Position numbers and translations under genes: made by a program. The notes under the pieces were generated by a model that saw only the letters and a program-made list of their open reading frames with translations, had not been told where the DNA came from and made no database searches. DNA of 64,000 nucleotides from Georgenia faecalis (lineage in GTDB: Bacteria; Actinomycetota; Actinomycetes; Actinomycetales; Actinomycetaceae): assembly GCF_003710105.1 (NCBI RefSeq), contig NZ_CP033325.1:3348001-3412000 (forward strand), written 5' to 3'. Numbering within the stretch: position 1 is the first letter of the stretch; every line of letters starts with the position of its first letter. Positions 7,922 to 15,951 of the stretch are shown one piece after another.

Positions 7922-8200
7922 ATGTGCCGCAACATACGCCCGCTCCACAACTTCGAGCCCGCGGCCACCAGCGAGGAGACTCGCGCGGCCGCCCTGCAGT
8001 ACGTGCGCAAGGTGAGCGGGATGTCGAAGCCGTCCGCCGCCAACGCGGAGGCGTTCGACGCCGCCGTCGAGGCGATCGCGCGCGAGACCGAGCACCTGCT
8101 CGGCCACCTCGTCACGTCCGCGCCGCCGAAGGACCGTGAGGTCGAGGCCGCCAAGGCGAAGGAGCGCAGCCTGCGCCGCTTTGCCACGGCCGACGCCTGA
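7922..8200 (+). CDS. DUF2277 family protein
   Basis: A 92-aa protein whose start MCRNIRPLHNFEP is diagnostic for DUF2277, followed by ALQYVRKVSGMSKPS and the C-terminal APPKDREVEAAKAKERS. The family is small, soluble, widespread in Actinobacteria and of unknown function. The open frame extends to 7835, but that part encodes the upstream tandem repeat and the family begins at the ATG at 7922. Confidence 0.88.
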   Translation: MCRNIRPLHNFEPAATSEETRAAALQYVRKVSGMSKPSAANAEAFDAAVEAIARETEHLLGHLVTSAPPKDREVEAAKAKERSLRRFATADA

Positions 8201-8220
8201 CCGGCCCCTCGGCTCGCCGT

Positions 8221-8236
8221 TGTGATCTCGGCCACA
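8221..8236. promoter_or_regulatory. CRP/GlxR-like site upstream of the DoxX-like gene
   Basis: TGTGA-N6-CCACA matches the actinobacterial CRP/GlxR consensus TGTGA-N6-TCACA at nine of ten arm positions, 100 bp before the DoxX-like start. That distance suits cAMP-dependent control. Confidence 0.45.
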
Positions 8237-8335
8237 GCGGCACCAATAGGGACGTTAGCCCCATAACCGGGGCAAATCGGGCGCGCATCCTGGTAGCACA
8301 ACGCCATCGCGGATCATTCGATAAGGAGAAGGACC

Positions 8336-8923
8336 ATGGCGACCGCTACCGCACCCCGTCCCACCCGCTCGCGCGCCCGCACCGAGCACACCGAGCACGC
8401 CACCGACTCCAAGCCCATGTACATGGAGGAGATCGTCACCCGCGAGGGCGCCCGCCGGACCCTCGCCGTCTCCCGCATCGTCATCGGCTGGGTCTTCTTC
8501 TGGGCGTTCCTCGACAAGACGTTCGGCCTGGGCTTCACCACCCCGTCCGAGCGCGCGTGGATCCACGGCGGGTCCCCCGCCCAGGGATTCATCAACAGCA
8601 TCGAGGGCCCGTTCGCCGGGTTCTTCAAGCTCTTCGCCAACCCGTTCGGCGACGTCCTGTTCATGGCCGGGCTGCTCGGCATCGGCGTCGCCCTCCTCAC
8701 GGGCTGCGGCCTGAAGATCGCCGCCGTCACCGGCACCCTGCTCATGCTGTTCATGTACATGGCCACGCTGCCGTTCGTCGGCGAGCACGGAACGAACCCC
8801 ATCACCGACTCGCACTGGCTCGAGGCGCTGCTCCTCATCCTCCCGGCCGTCACCCTCGCCGGTGACAAGTGGGGTCTGGGCAAGTGGTGGGCCTCCAAGG
8901 TCGGCAACAGCTGGCTGCGCTGA
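8336..8923 (+). CDS. DoxX-family membrane protein
   Basis: 195 aa with a ~40-residue soluble N-terminus (Arg/Thr/His-rich, then KPMYMEEIVTREGARRT) and four predicted membrane helices, the first being LAVSRIVIGWVFFWAFLDKTF cut here at about residues 45-65. The layout fits the DoxX/DoxD family, whose members are small quinone-linked or envelope-stress membrane proteins; the exact role here is unknown. A strong Shine-Dalgarno AAGGAGAAGG (8323-8332) precedes the ATG. A CRP-like site upstream and a perfect terminator downstream make it a single-gene unit. Confidence 0.78.
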   Translation: MATATAPRPTRSRARTEHTEHATDSKPMYMEEIVTREGARRTLAVSRIVIGWVFFWAFLDKTFGLGFTTPSERAWIHGGSPAQGFINSIEGPFAGFFKLFANPFGDVLFMAGLLGIGVALLTGCGLKIAAVTGTLLMLFMYMATLPFVGEHGTNPITDSHWLEALLLILPAVTLAGDKWGLGKWWASKVGNSWLR

Positions 8924-8952
8924 TCGCCTCGCGCTGATCACCGCCTCACACT

Positions 8953-8989
8953 CCGAGGGCCCCCGTCCGGTGCGGACGGGGGCCCTCGG
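8953..8989 (+). terminator. Perfect 17-bp-stem terminator after the DoxX-like gene
   Basis: Arm CCGAGGGCCCCCGTCCG (8953-8969) pairs perfectly with 8973-8989 around a GTG loop. There is no T-run, as is usual for actinobacterial terminators. Confidence 0.85.
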
Positions 8990-9028
8990 CACATGTGCTC
9001 CGCCCGGCGGCGGGTGCTTCGCCCCGGA

Positions 9029-9034
9029 TACCCT
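9029..9034 (+). promoter_or_regulatory. -10 box of the alpha/beta hydrolase gene (leaderless)
   Basis: TACCCT lies 6 nt before the ATG at 9041. Confidence 0.5.
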
Positions 9035-9040
9035 CCGAGC

Positions 9041-9667
9041 ATGCCGAGCACCGACCCCGCCGACGGGACCGCCCTGCTGGTCGACACCCCGCACGGCCCG
9101 GCGCGCGTGCACCTCGAGGTGCCCGCGGAGCCGCGCGCGCTGCTCCTCCTCGGGCACGGCGCCGGCGGCGGCGTGAGCGCGCCCGACCTCCTCGCGACGG
9201 CCGCGGTGGCGACCTCGCTGGGGATCGCCGTCGGCCTCGTCGAACAGCCCTACCGCGTGGCCGGCCGCCGCGCCCCCGCCCCGGCCCGCCAGCTCGACGC
9301 CGCCTGGGCGGCCGTGGTGGCGCACCTGCGCGCCGGCGACCTCGCCGGCCTCCCGCTCATCACCGGCGGCCGCTCCTCCGGGGCGCGCGTCGCGTGCCGG
9401 ACGGCGGCCGACGTCGGCGCCGCCGCCGTCCTGTGCCTCGCCTTCCCGCTCCAGCCGCCCCGCGACCGGCCCACGCGCCTCCCTGAGCTCGACGGGGTGG
9501 ACGTGCCGGTCCTCGTCGTCCAGGGTGCGCGCGACCCGTTCGGCCTCCCGCCGGCGGGCCCGCAGCGGGAGGTCGTCGTCCTGCCCGGCGACCACAGCCT
9601 GCGCAGCGACGTCGCCGGGCTGCGCGAGGCCGTCGGGACCTGGCTGGGCAGGGTGCTGCCCGGCTGA
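9041..9667 (+). CDS. Alpha/beta-hydrolase family protein (COG3571-like)
   Basis: 208 aa, soluble. It has the small hydrolase layout: oxyanion loop LLGHGAGGG, nucleophile elbow GGRSSGARVA (Ser of the GxSxG-like elbow), acidic residue in VVQGARDPFG and histidine in LPGDHSLR. The family includes uncharacterised esterase/dienelactone-hydrolase-like enzymes; no substrate can be given. The ATG at 9041 is supported by a -10 box and by the end of family similarity. It converges on sppA with a 17-bp gap. Confidence 0.82.
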   Translation: MPSTDPADGTALLVDTPHGPARVHLEVPAEPRALLLLGHGAGGGVSAPDLLATAAVATSLGIAVGLVEQPYRVAGRRAPAPARQLDAAWAAVVAHLRAGDLAGLPLITGGRSSGARVACRTAADVGAAAVLCLAFPLQPPRDRPTRLPELDGVDVPVLVVQGARDPFGLPPAGPQREVVVLPGDHSLRSDVAGLREAVGTWLGRVLPG

Positions 9668-9684
9668 CCCGCGCGTCCTGCGGA

Positions 9685-11277
9685 TCAGCGGATGGTGACG
9701 GAGCGGTCCATCCAGGTGAGGACCTTCTCGCCGCCGAACGGCCACAGACCCGCGAAGCTGCCGGCCGCGTCCTTGCCGAACGCCGGCACGCCCGGCAGCA
9801 CCAGGCCGGTGGAGACGGTGCGGACCGGGGCGTCCACCGCGAGCCCGCCGAGGCGCCGCGCGGCCGCGATGCCCGCCGTGAGGTCGCCGAGCTCGTCGAC
9901 GAGCCCGATCCGCTCGGCGTCCCGCCCGCTCCAGATCCGCCCGCGGCCGATCTCGTCGACCCGCTCGGCGGACAGCCCGCGGCCGGTGGCCACGCGTTCG
10001 ACGAACCGGGCGTAGACGTCGGCCATCATCCGCTCGGCCCAGGCGCGCTCGGCGTCGGAGAACGGCCGGTGCGGGCTCTCGAAGAGAGCGGTGGCCCGCC
10101 CGACCGTGTCCGCCCGCAGCCCGTGCCGATCGTCGAACTCGGCGAGGACCGGCTTGCCGACGACGACGCCGATGCTGCCGGTGAGCGTGTAAGGGTCGGC
10201 GACGACGTGGTCGGCCTGGGCGAGGACGTAATAGCCCCCGGACGCGGCGAGCTCCCCCATGACGGCGACCACCGGCGTCGTGCAGCGGGCGACCGCGTGG
10301 CAGATGAGGTCCGAGGCGAGCGCCGACCCGCCCGGGGAGTCGACGTAGAGGACGATCGCCTTGACGTGCTCGTCGCGGTCCGCGGTGCGCAGCGCCTCGA
10401 CGACGGAGTCCGCGCCCGCGACCGGCCCGGGCAGGAACGGCACGGGCGGGGTGCCGCGGCTGCGGCCGGAGACGATGGGCCCGGCGACGGGCACCACCGC
10501 GACGCCGTCGGTCTTGCCGCCGCGCATCCGGCCCAGGCTCGGTCGCAGGAGCTCCAGCGCCCGGCCCCAGTGCCGCTCGACGGGCGTGACGATCTCGTCG
10601 TCGTAGGCGATCCGGGTGATGAGCCCGGCGTCGAGCAGCTCCGCGGCGCTCACCAGGGCGGCGTCGAGGACGGCGCCGTCGGACCCGGCCGCGACGTCGG
10701 CGAGCCAGTCCCCCTCGACGGAGTCGAGGTAGGCGCTGAGCTGCTCCCGCTCGTGCTCGTCCATGCGGTCGTCGGAGTAGGCGGTCAGCGCCGACTTGTA
10801 CTCGCGGATGCGCAGGTTCTCGAAGCCGATGCCGTGCTTGCGCAGGAACGCGCCGTAGAAGACCTGCTCGGCGGCGAAGCCGGGCACGGAGACCTCGGCG
10901 GACTCGGGCGCGACGACCTCGGTGAGCGGGGCCGTCACCAGCAGGGTGCGCATGGAGACCTGGGGCAGGTAGGCGACGACGCGCGTGCGCTCGGCGAGGC
11001 GGCCCAGCGCCAGGCCCAGGGCGTGCGCGGTGGCGAGGCCGACCTTGAGCTCACCGATCCGCACCAGGACGCCGGACACCCAGTCGAGGCCGGCGAGCCG
11101 GTCGAGCCGCTCGGTGAGGCCCTCGAGGGTCTCCCCGCGCGCCATGAGGGACTGGAGCGGGTCGCTCGACCGGTACGCGGGGTAGTGGCCGTGGAGGTCG
11201 ACGATCACCCAGTCGGGGGCCGCGCTCTCGGTGTCACGTCCGACGGCGAGGCGGAGCTTGCGCGGCAGGAGGCTCAT
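9685..11277 (-). CDS. sppA: Signal peptide peptidase SppA, 67K type (S49 family)
   Basis: 530 aa with tandem S49 halves. The catalytic lysine is K161 in RIREYKSALT in the first half and the serine is S346 in ELAASGGYY in the second, the arrangement of E. coli SppA (K209/S409). SppA cleaves leftover signal peptides. Unlike the usual enzyme there is no N-terminal membrane helix: the protein starts MSLLPRKLRLAVGRD and goes directly to the first soluble strand. The ATG has a -10 box 7 nt upstream, so a longer anchored form is unlikely. It may act in the cytoplasm or associate peripherally with the membrane. Confidence 0.88.
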   Translation of the reverse strand: MSLLPRKLRLAVGRDTESAAPDWVIVDLHGHYPAYRSSDPLQSLMARGETLEGLTERLDRLAGLDWVSGVLVRIGELKVGLATAHALGLALGRLAERTRVVAYLPQVSMRTLLVTAPLTEVVAPESAEVSVPGFAAEQVFYGAFLRKHGIGFENLRIREYKSALTAYSDDRMDEHEREQLSAYLDSVEGDWLADVAAGSDGAVLDAALVSAAELLDAGLITRIAYDDEIVTPVERHWGRALELLRPSLGRMRGGKTDGVAVVPVAGPIVSGRSRGTPPVPFLPGPVAGADSVVEALRTADRDEHVKAIVLYVDSPGGSALASDLICHAVARCTTPVVAVMGELAASGGYYVLAQADHVVADPYTLTGSIGVVVGKPVLAEFDDRHGLRADTVGRATALFESPHRPFSDAERAWAERMMADVYARFVERVATGRGLSAERVDEIGRGRIWSGRDAERIGLVDELGDLTAGIAAARRLGGLAVDAPVRTVSTGLVLPGVPAFGKDAAGSFAGLWPFGGEKVLTWMDRSVTIR

Positions 11278-11284
11278 GCCGGTC

Positions 11285-11290
11285 AGCGTA
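11285..11290 (-). promoter_or_regulatory. -10 box of sppA (leaderless)
   Basis: On the minus strand TACGCT lies 7 nt before the ATG at 11277. Confidence 0.5.
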
Positions 11291-11299
11291 GCGAGGCGC

Positions 11300-12043
11300 T
11301 CAGTCGCCGAGGATGCTCCCGATCCCGATCCCGCCGCTGCCGCGGCTGCTGCGGCCGCTCGCCTCCTGGTGCCCGCCGCTGACCACCGACTCGCTGGGCT
11401 GGACGAGGACGTAGCCCTGCCCGCCGAAGGCCATCTGGAGCATCTCCCCGGTCCCGCCCCGGACCATCGAGCGCAGCCCGCCGGTGTCGACCCGGATGTC
11501 CATCGTGACGCCCGAGGTCCACAGGACGACAGCCTGGGCGTCCGCGAACGTGGGCGCGGAGGCGACGTCGAGTGCCACCGGCTCGCCCTTGGTGGTGACG
11601 GCGACGTAGCCGGTCCCCCGGAGCGAGACGTTGTACAGTCCGCCGGTCATCGCCGCGCCCCGCGCCTTGATGCGGTGGATGTCCCACTCGATGGAGGCGG
11701 AGAAGGCGAGGACGTTGGCGCCGTTGACGGAGATGAGGTCGTTCTCCAAGTACATGATCTGGATCTCGGCCGCGTCGACGGCGACGAAGAGCTCGCCGAC
11801 GCCCGTGCACTCCATGATGTCGACGCCCTCGCCGGTGACGGCGGACTTGAGCATCTTGTTGAGACCGCCGGAGCCGCGGTTCTGGAACCGGACGTCGCCC
11901 TGGTAGGCGACCATCGAGCCGCTCTTCGCCCACACCGGGCCGTGCCCCATCTGGATCTTGAGGAGCTTCTTGTTCTGCAGCGAGAACGGGTCGGTGGAGA
12001 CGTTCTCCCGGAAGTCATGGAAAAGGGATCCGTGAATGGCCAT
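11300..12043 (-). CDS. AIM24 family protein
   Basis: 247 aa. The beta-rich AIM24 domain (formerly DUF124) spans most of the protein, with GGLYNVSLRGTGYVAVTT and FGGQGYVLVQPSE typical of the family. Members are cytoplasmic or membrane-associated proteins of unknown biochemical role. The C-terminus is a Ser/Gly-rich tail. The chosen start MAIHGSLFHDF has GGGAG upstream. It sits 22 bp upstream of sppA on the same strand but sppA has its own promoter. Confidence 0.85.
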   Translation of the reverse strand: MAIHGSLFHDFRENVSTDPFSLQNKKLLKIQMGHGPVWAKSGSMVAYQGDVRFQNRGSGGLNKMLKSAVTGEGVDIMECTGVGELFVAVDAAEIQIMYLENDLISVNGANVLAFSASIEWDIHRIKARGAAMTGGLYNVSLRGTGYVAVTTKGEPVALDVASAPTFADAQAVVLWTSGVTMDIRVDTGGLRSMVRGGTGEMLQMAFGGQGYVLVQPSESVVSGGHQEASGRSSRGSGGIGIGSILGD

Positions 12044-12167
12044 TGCCGTGCTCCCGCCTCGTGCGCCCGCTTCCCGGTCGCGTTGGCGGCACCCTATCGG
12101 CGACGGTGCCCCGCGTGGGCGCGCGCACACGCACCCGGTCGCCCGGGCCAGCGGTGGACGGGAGCGC

Positions 12168-12173
12168 TAGCGT
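12168..12173 (+). promoter_or_regulatory. -10 box of small membrane-protein gene (leaderless)
   Basis: TAGCGT lies 6 nt before the GTG at 12180. Confidence 0.5.
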
Positions 12174-12179
12174 CGAGGC

Positions 12180-12560
12180 GTGAGCACCTCAGCGTCCGAG
12201 CGCGGCGAGCGCGACTTCTGGCTCGTGCGTCTCCTCGACCACGCCCTCCGGGACGACCTCGGGCTGCGCCCGGCGCACCGCGTCCGCGCCGGCCTCATCC
12301 TGCTGGCCCTGCTGCTGCTCCTGGCGGTCGGGGTGCCGTTGCTGCTCACGATGGTCGGCAGGAGGGACGCGGCGCTCGCGCTGGGGGTGGTGTTCGTCGT
12401 CGTCCTCGGCGCCGGGGGCCTCGTGTGCCGCGGCATCGGTGAGCACAAGGGGAGCTCGGTGTGGAAGTCGAGCGGGTACTTCTTCGGGGCCGCCGCCTAC
12501 GGCGCGACCGCGACCGTGTCCCTGATCAACGGCGTGCACCGGCTGCTCGCCGGGTCGTAG
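12180..12560 (+). CDS. Small membrane protein of unknown function
   Basis: 126 aa, starting with GTG. After a charged N-terminus (ERDFWLVRLLDHALRDDLG) there are two clear membrane helices, AGLILLALLLLLAVGVPLLL (residues ~38-57) and LALGVVFVVVLGAGGLV (~66-82), and a weaker third near the C-terminus. I do not recognise a family. It lies between divergent AIM24 and convergent dinB genes, so context gives no function. Confidence 0.65.
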   Translation: MSTSASERGERDFWLVRLLDHALRDDLGLRPAHRVRAGLILLALLLLLAVGVPLLLTMVGRRDAALALGVVFVVVLGAGGLVCRGIGEHKGSSVWKSSGYFFGAAAYGATATVSLINGVHRLLAGS

Positions 12561-12605
12561 TCGCACTCCTGACGAGCCGCGGACCATGTGCCGGCACCGC
12601 GCGGC

Positions 12606-13682
12606 TCACAGCCGCCCGCGGACCGGGGTGCGTTCGGCGGGGTCACCGCCCTCGGGCATGACCATCTCCGCCCGCACGCCGAGGAGCCGGACCTCCCGCC
12701 CCGGCTCCATGCGCTCCGCGAGGGCCAGCGCCGCGTCGACGATTGCCTCCCGGTCGCTCGTCGGGGCCGGGAGCTTGCGGCCGATCACCTTGGTGACGAA
12801 CGGCGCGTAGCGGACCTTGAGGGTGACCCGGAAGACCGGGCGTCCCTCGCGGGCGGTGTCCTCGGCGACCTCGGCCGCGAGCGCGCGAACCGCCGCCAGC
12901 ACCTCCTCCGCCGACGTGAGGTTGTGCTGGTAGGTCGTCTCCCGGCTGTGACCGCGGGCGATCCAGGGGGCGTCGTCGACCTCCGACGACCCCAGGCCCC
13001 GCCCCAGCTCGCCGTACCAGCGCCCCATCCGCGGCCCGAACTCACCGACGAGGACGTCCTCGGCGGCGGCGGCCAGCTCGGCCACGGTGGTGACACCGTG
13101 GGTGGCCAGGCGCTTGGAGACCTTGGTGCCCACCCCCCACAGGTCGATGGTGGGCCGCGCGCCCATGACGTCGAACCAGTTCTCCGCCGTGAGCCGGAAG
13201 ACGCCGCGCGGCTTGCCGAAGCCCGTGGCGATCTTCGCGCGCACCTTGTTGTCACCAATCCCGACGGAGCAGTGCAGCGCCGTCGAGCCGAGCACCGCCT
13301 CCTGGACGCCGCGGGCGAACGCCTCGGGGTCGTCGGTCGCCACGCCGAGGAACGCCTCGTCCCAGCCGAGGACCTCCACGACGGCGCCGCTGGTCCGGAG
13401 CGTCGCCATGACCTCCTCGGACGCCGCCTCGTAGGCCGGCGCGTCCACGGGCAGGAAGACGGCGTCGGGCGCCTTGCGGACCGCGATCTTCAGCGGCATC
13501 CCCGACCCGACGCCGAGCTCGCGGGCGGCGTACGAGGCGGTGGAGACCACGGCGCGCTCCGTCGGGTCCCCACGGCCGCCGACGACGACGGGCAGGCCGG
13601 CGAGCTCGGGACGGCGCAGCACCTCCACCGCGGCGATGAACTCGTCGAGGTCGACGTGCAGCACCCACGCGCGTGCCCCCAT
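12606..13682 (-). CDS. dinB: Y-family DNA polymerase IV, DinB2-like
   Basis: 358 aa, translesion polymerase with palm, fingers, thumb (GVGTKVSKRLATHG helix-hairpin-helix) and little-finger domains. Metal-binding residues are D11 and the pair D108/E109 in LGWDEAF, which replaces the usual SIDEA. The steric-gate position, Phe or Tyr in most DinB proteins, is I16 in DLDEFIAAVE. Mycobacterial DinB2, which has Leu at this site, readily uses ribonucleotides, so this enzyme may too. No C-terminal beta-clamp motif of the QLxLF type is visible. The gene is monocistronic. Confidence 0.9.
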   Translation of the reverse strand: MGARAWVLHVDLDEFIAAVEVLRRPELAGLPVVVGGRGDPTERAVVSTASYAARELGVGSGMPLKIAVRKAPDAVFLPVDAPAYEAASEEVMATLRTSGAVVEVLGWDEAFLGVATDDPEAFARGVQEAVLGSTALHCSVGIGDNKVRAKIATGFGKPRGVFRLTAENWFDVMGARPTIDLWGVGTKVSKRLATHGVTTVAELAAAAEDVLVGEFGPRMGRWYGELGRGLGSSEVDDAPWIARGHSRETTYQHNLTSAEEVLAAVRALAAEVAEDTAREGRPVFRVTLKVRYAPFVTKVIGRKLPAPTSDREAIVDAALALAERMEPGREVRLLGVRAEMVMPEGGDPAERTPVRGRL

Positions 13683-13731
13683 GGCGCCAGTGTGGCCGCC
13701 GGGCCCGTCCCTGTCACCGCATCGGCACGGC

Positions 13732-13737
13732 TAGGGT
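13732..13737 (+). promoter_or_regulatory. -10 box upstream of kinase-like gene
   Basis: TAGGGT lies 7 nt before the ATG at 13745, which opens an 8-codon reading frame rather than the kinase-like gene itself. Confidence 0.45.
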
Positions 13738-13744
13738 CGGCGCC

Positions 13745-13771
13745 ATGCCGACCGCAGCGCCGCTGTGCTGA
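13745..13771 (+). CDS. Possible leaderless 8-codon upstream ORF
   Basis: ATG at the predicted transcription start opens a frame encoding MPTAAPLC that ends with TGA at 13771. The GTG start of the kinase-like gene (13765) lies inside its last codons, so termination on the leader could feed ribosomes to the main start. No similarity can be expected at this length. Confidence 0.35.
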   Translation: MPTAAPLC

Positions 13772-14817
13772 CGCGCCCGGAGGAGGGGGCGGCGCCGGCG
13801 GCCCCGGGCGAGGCACCCGCGCCGGTCGACCTCGAGGCGTACTGGCGCTCCACGGACTTCCGCGCCGAGTGCGTCGCGTGGATCTCCGCGGCGCTCGCCC
13901 GTCACGGCCGGCAGCTGCGCGGAGCCCCCACGGAGCACCGCGTCCGGTTCTGGTCCGCGGTCTTCACCGTGCCGACCGACGGCGGGACCGTGTGGTTCAA
14001 GGCGACGAACCCCGGGCAGGGGTTCGAGGCGCCTCTCCTCGCCCGCCTCGCCGCGCTCCTCCCCGGCCGCGTCCTCGCTCCCCTCGCGGTGGACGCCGGC
14101 CGCGGGTGGCTGCTCATGCCCGACGGCGGAGCCGTCCTCGCCGCGCGGGAGCCGGTCGCCCTCGAGGACTGGGGCACCCTGCTCGCCGAGTGCGCCGGGA
14201 TGCAGATCGCCCTCACCGGGACCGACCTCACGAGCACCGGGCTGCCGATCCTGCTTCCCGGGGACGCCGAGGGGTACGTGGCCGGGCTCGTCGCCGCGCT
14301 GGCCGGCCTCCCCCGCACGCACCCCCAGCACCTCGACGCCGGAGCGGCGCAGCGGATCCTGCGCGCGCTCCCCGCCGCCGCCCGGGGCTTCGCCGCGCTC
14401 GAGGACACCGGGATCGCGCCGACCCTGCAGCCGAACGACGTCAGCGCCAGCAACGCCTTCGTCGGCCCGGCCGGCGGCCCGGCGCCGTTCCGCCTCTTCG
14501 ACCTCGGGGACGCGTTCTGGTCGCACCCGTTTGCCGCGTTCCAGGTCCCGGTGCGGATGGCCACCGGGTCCTGGCCGCACGCCCCCGCGGCCGACGACCC
14601 CGTGCGCGCGCGGCTCGAGGAGGCCTACCTGCGCGCGTGGTCGCACGTGGCGCCGGTGGCCGAGCTGCGCCCGGTGCTCGTCGCGGCGGACCGGCTTGCC
14701 TCCCTCCACCGCTGCGAGTCCTGGCGCCGGCTCCTCGCCCGCACCACGCCGGCGGGTGCGGGGACGAGCCCGCCGCCGCTCGTGGGGTGGCTGGAGGAGG
14801 CGGTGGGGCTGCGCTGA
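13765..14817 (+). CDS. APH-like phosphotransferase (kinase fold)
   Basis: 350 aa. The C-terminal half resembles the aminoglycoside/choline kinase fold: catalytic loop LQPNDVSASN with D225 and N230, then a metal-binding segment LFDLGDAFWSHPF with D246. The usual His of HGD is replaced, the loop reading QPND. An N-terminal lobe strand RFWSAVFTVP and WFKAT (possible ATP lysine) precede it. Proteins like this are common in Actinobacteria and rarely confer drug resistance; the substrate is unknown. The start is GTG, since no in-frame ATG fits the N-terminus. Confidence 0.7.
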   Translation: MLTRPEEGAAPAAPGEAPAPVDLEAYWRSTDFRAECVAWISAALARHGRQLRGAPTEHRVRFWSAVFTVPTDGGTVWFKATNPGQGFEAPLLARLAALLPGRVLAPLAVDAGRGWLLMPDGGAVLAAREPVALEDWGTLLAECAGMQIALTGTDLTSTGLPILLPGDAEGYVAGLVAALAGLPRTHPQHLDAGAAQRILRALPAAARGFAALEDTGIAPTLQPNDVSASNAFVGPAGGPAPFRLFDLGDAFWSHPFAAFQVPVRMATGSWPHAPAADDPVRARLEEAYLRAWSHVAPVAELRPVLVAADRLASLHRCESWRRLLARTTPAGAGTSPPPLVGWLEEAVGLR

Positions 14818-14818
14818 C

Positions 14819-15790
14819 TCAGCCGGTGGACGCTCGCCGGTCGGGCAGGCGGCTCACCGCCACCCCGACGAGGCAGAGCGCGCCGCCGGCGAGGACGAGG
14901 CCGGTGGGGACCTCGCCGAGGAGCGCCCAGGACAGGAGCACCGCCACGACGGTGACGACGTAGCCGATGACCCCCAGCCGCCCGGCGGGCACGTGGGTGA
15001 GGGCATAGGCCCACGTCGTGAAGGCCACCGCCGTGGGGAAGAGGCCGAGGTAGACCGTGCCGAGCACGGCGCTGCCGGGTGCCCGACCCGCCTCGGCGGC
15101 GAGCGCCGGGGCGAACGGCAGCAGGACGACCGTCCCGACGACGCAGCCGAACCAGGTGACGGTGAGCGCGTCGATGCGCCCGAGGAGCCTCTTCTGGATG
15201 AGGACCGAGGCGGCGTAGAGGACGGCGGCGAGGAGGGCGAGCAGGAGACCGACCGGCTCGCCGTCGCCGCCCGAGCCCGAGCCCGAGCCCGCGGACATGA
15301 GCGCCACCCCGGCGAGCGCGACGACGCACCCGCCGAGCAACGGCAGCGAGAAGCCCTCCTTGAGGAGGACGGCGGCGCCGACGGCGATGAGGATCGGCGC
15401 GACGTTGACGACGAGGGCCGCCGTGCCCGCGTCGATCGACCGCTCGGCCGCGTTGAGCGCGACGTTGTACGCGGCGAACCACATGACGCCGTAGACCACG
15501 ACGAGGGCGAGGGTCCGGCCCCGCGGCAGGCGCAGCCCGCGCCGGCGCAGGACGAAGGGGGTGAGGGCCAGCGCCGCGACGGCCACCCGGCCCAGGGCCA
15601 TGGGACCCGGACCGATGTCCGTCCCGATGACCCGGATGACGACGAACGCCGACGCCCAGAGCAGCACGGTGACGCCGGCCGCGGCGACGGCAAGCCGCGG
15701 CGCCCGGCCGTGCGGGGCGAACGGACGGGTCACGGGGGGCGCGCTCACCGGACCATCGTCGGGGAACGGCGTCGGGGATGACCACCTCAT
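14819..15790 (-). CDS. EamA/DMT-family exporter
   Basis: 323 aa with ten predicted membrane helices in two EamA repeats, e.g. LAVAAAGVTVLLWASAFVVI in the first and GVIGYVVTVVAVLLSWALL in the second. Drug/metabolite transporters of this type export amino acids, nucleosides or metabolites; substrate not predictable. The ATG at 15790 has GGGGAGGGG upstream. A Gly/Ser repeat (SAGSGSGSGGDGE) forms the central loop. It converges on the kinase-like gene with a 1-bp gap. Confidence 0.85.
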   Translation of the reverse strand: MRWSSPTPFPDDGPVSAPPVTRPFAPHGRAPRLAVAAAGVTVLLWASAFVVIRVIGTDIGPGPMALGRVAVAALALTPFVLRRRGLRLPRGRTLALVVVYGVMWFAAYNVALNAAERSIDAGTAALVVNVAPILIAVGAAVLLKEGFSLPLLGGCVVALAGVALMSAGSGSGSGGDGEPVGLLLALLAAVLYAASVLIQKRLLGRIDALTVTWFGCVVGTVVLLPFAPALAAEAGRAPGSAVLGTVYLGLFPTAVAFTTWAYALTHVPAGRLGVIGYVVTVVAVLLSWALLGEVPTGLVLAGGALCLVGVAVSRLPDRRASTG

Positions 15791-15929
15791 GCGCTCAGCC
15801 CCTCCCCCCACTGCCGTGATCATGCAGAGACGCCGGACGAACCGCCCCCGTCCGGGCACCGCCGCGAGCAGGATGGCCGCCATGCTGCTTCCGCGGGGGC
15901 TCGAGGCCGTCGTCCTCGTCATGCAGCAG

Positions 15930-15950
15930 CCCGGGCGCGCGGCGCCCGGG
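15930..15950 (-). terminator. Terminator of the DeoR/LacI-hybrid regulator
   Basis: CCCGGGCGC and GCGCCCGGG form a perfect 9-bp stem with a 3-nt loop, immediately after the regulator's stop codon. Confidence 0.7.
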
Positions 15951-15951
15951 G

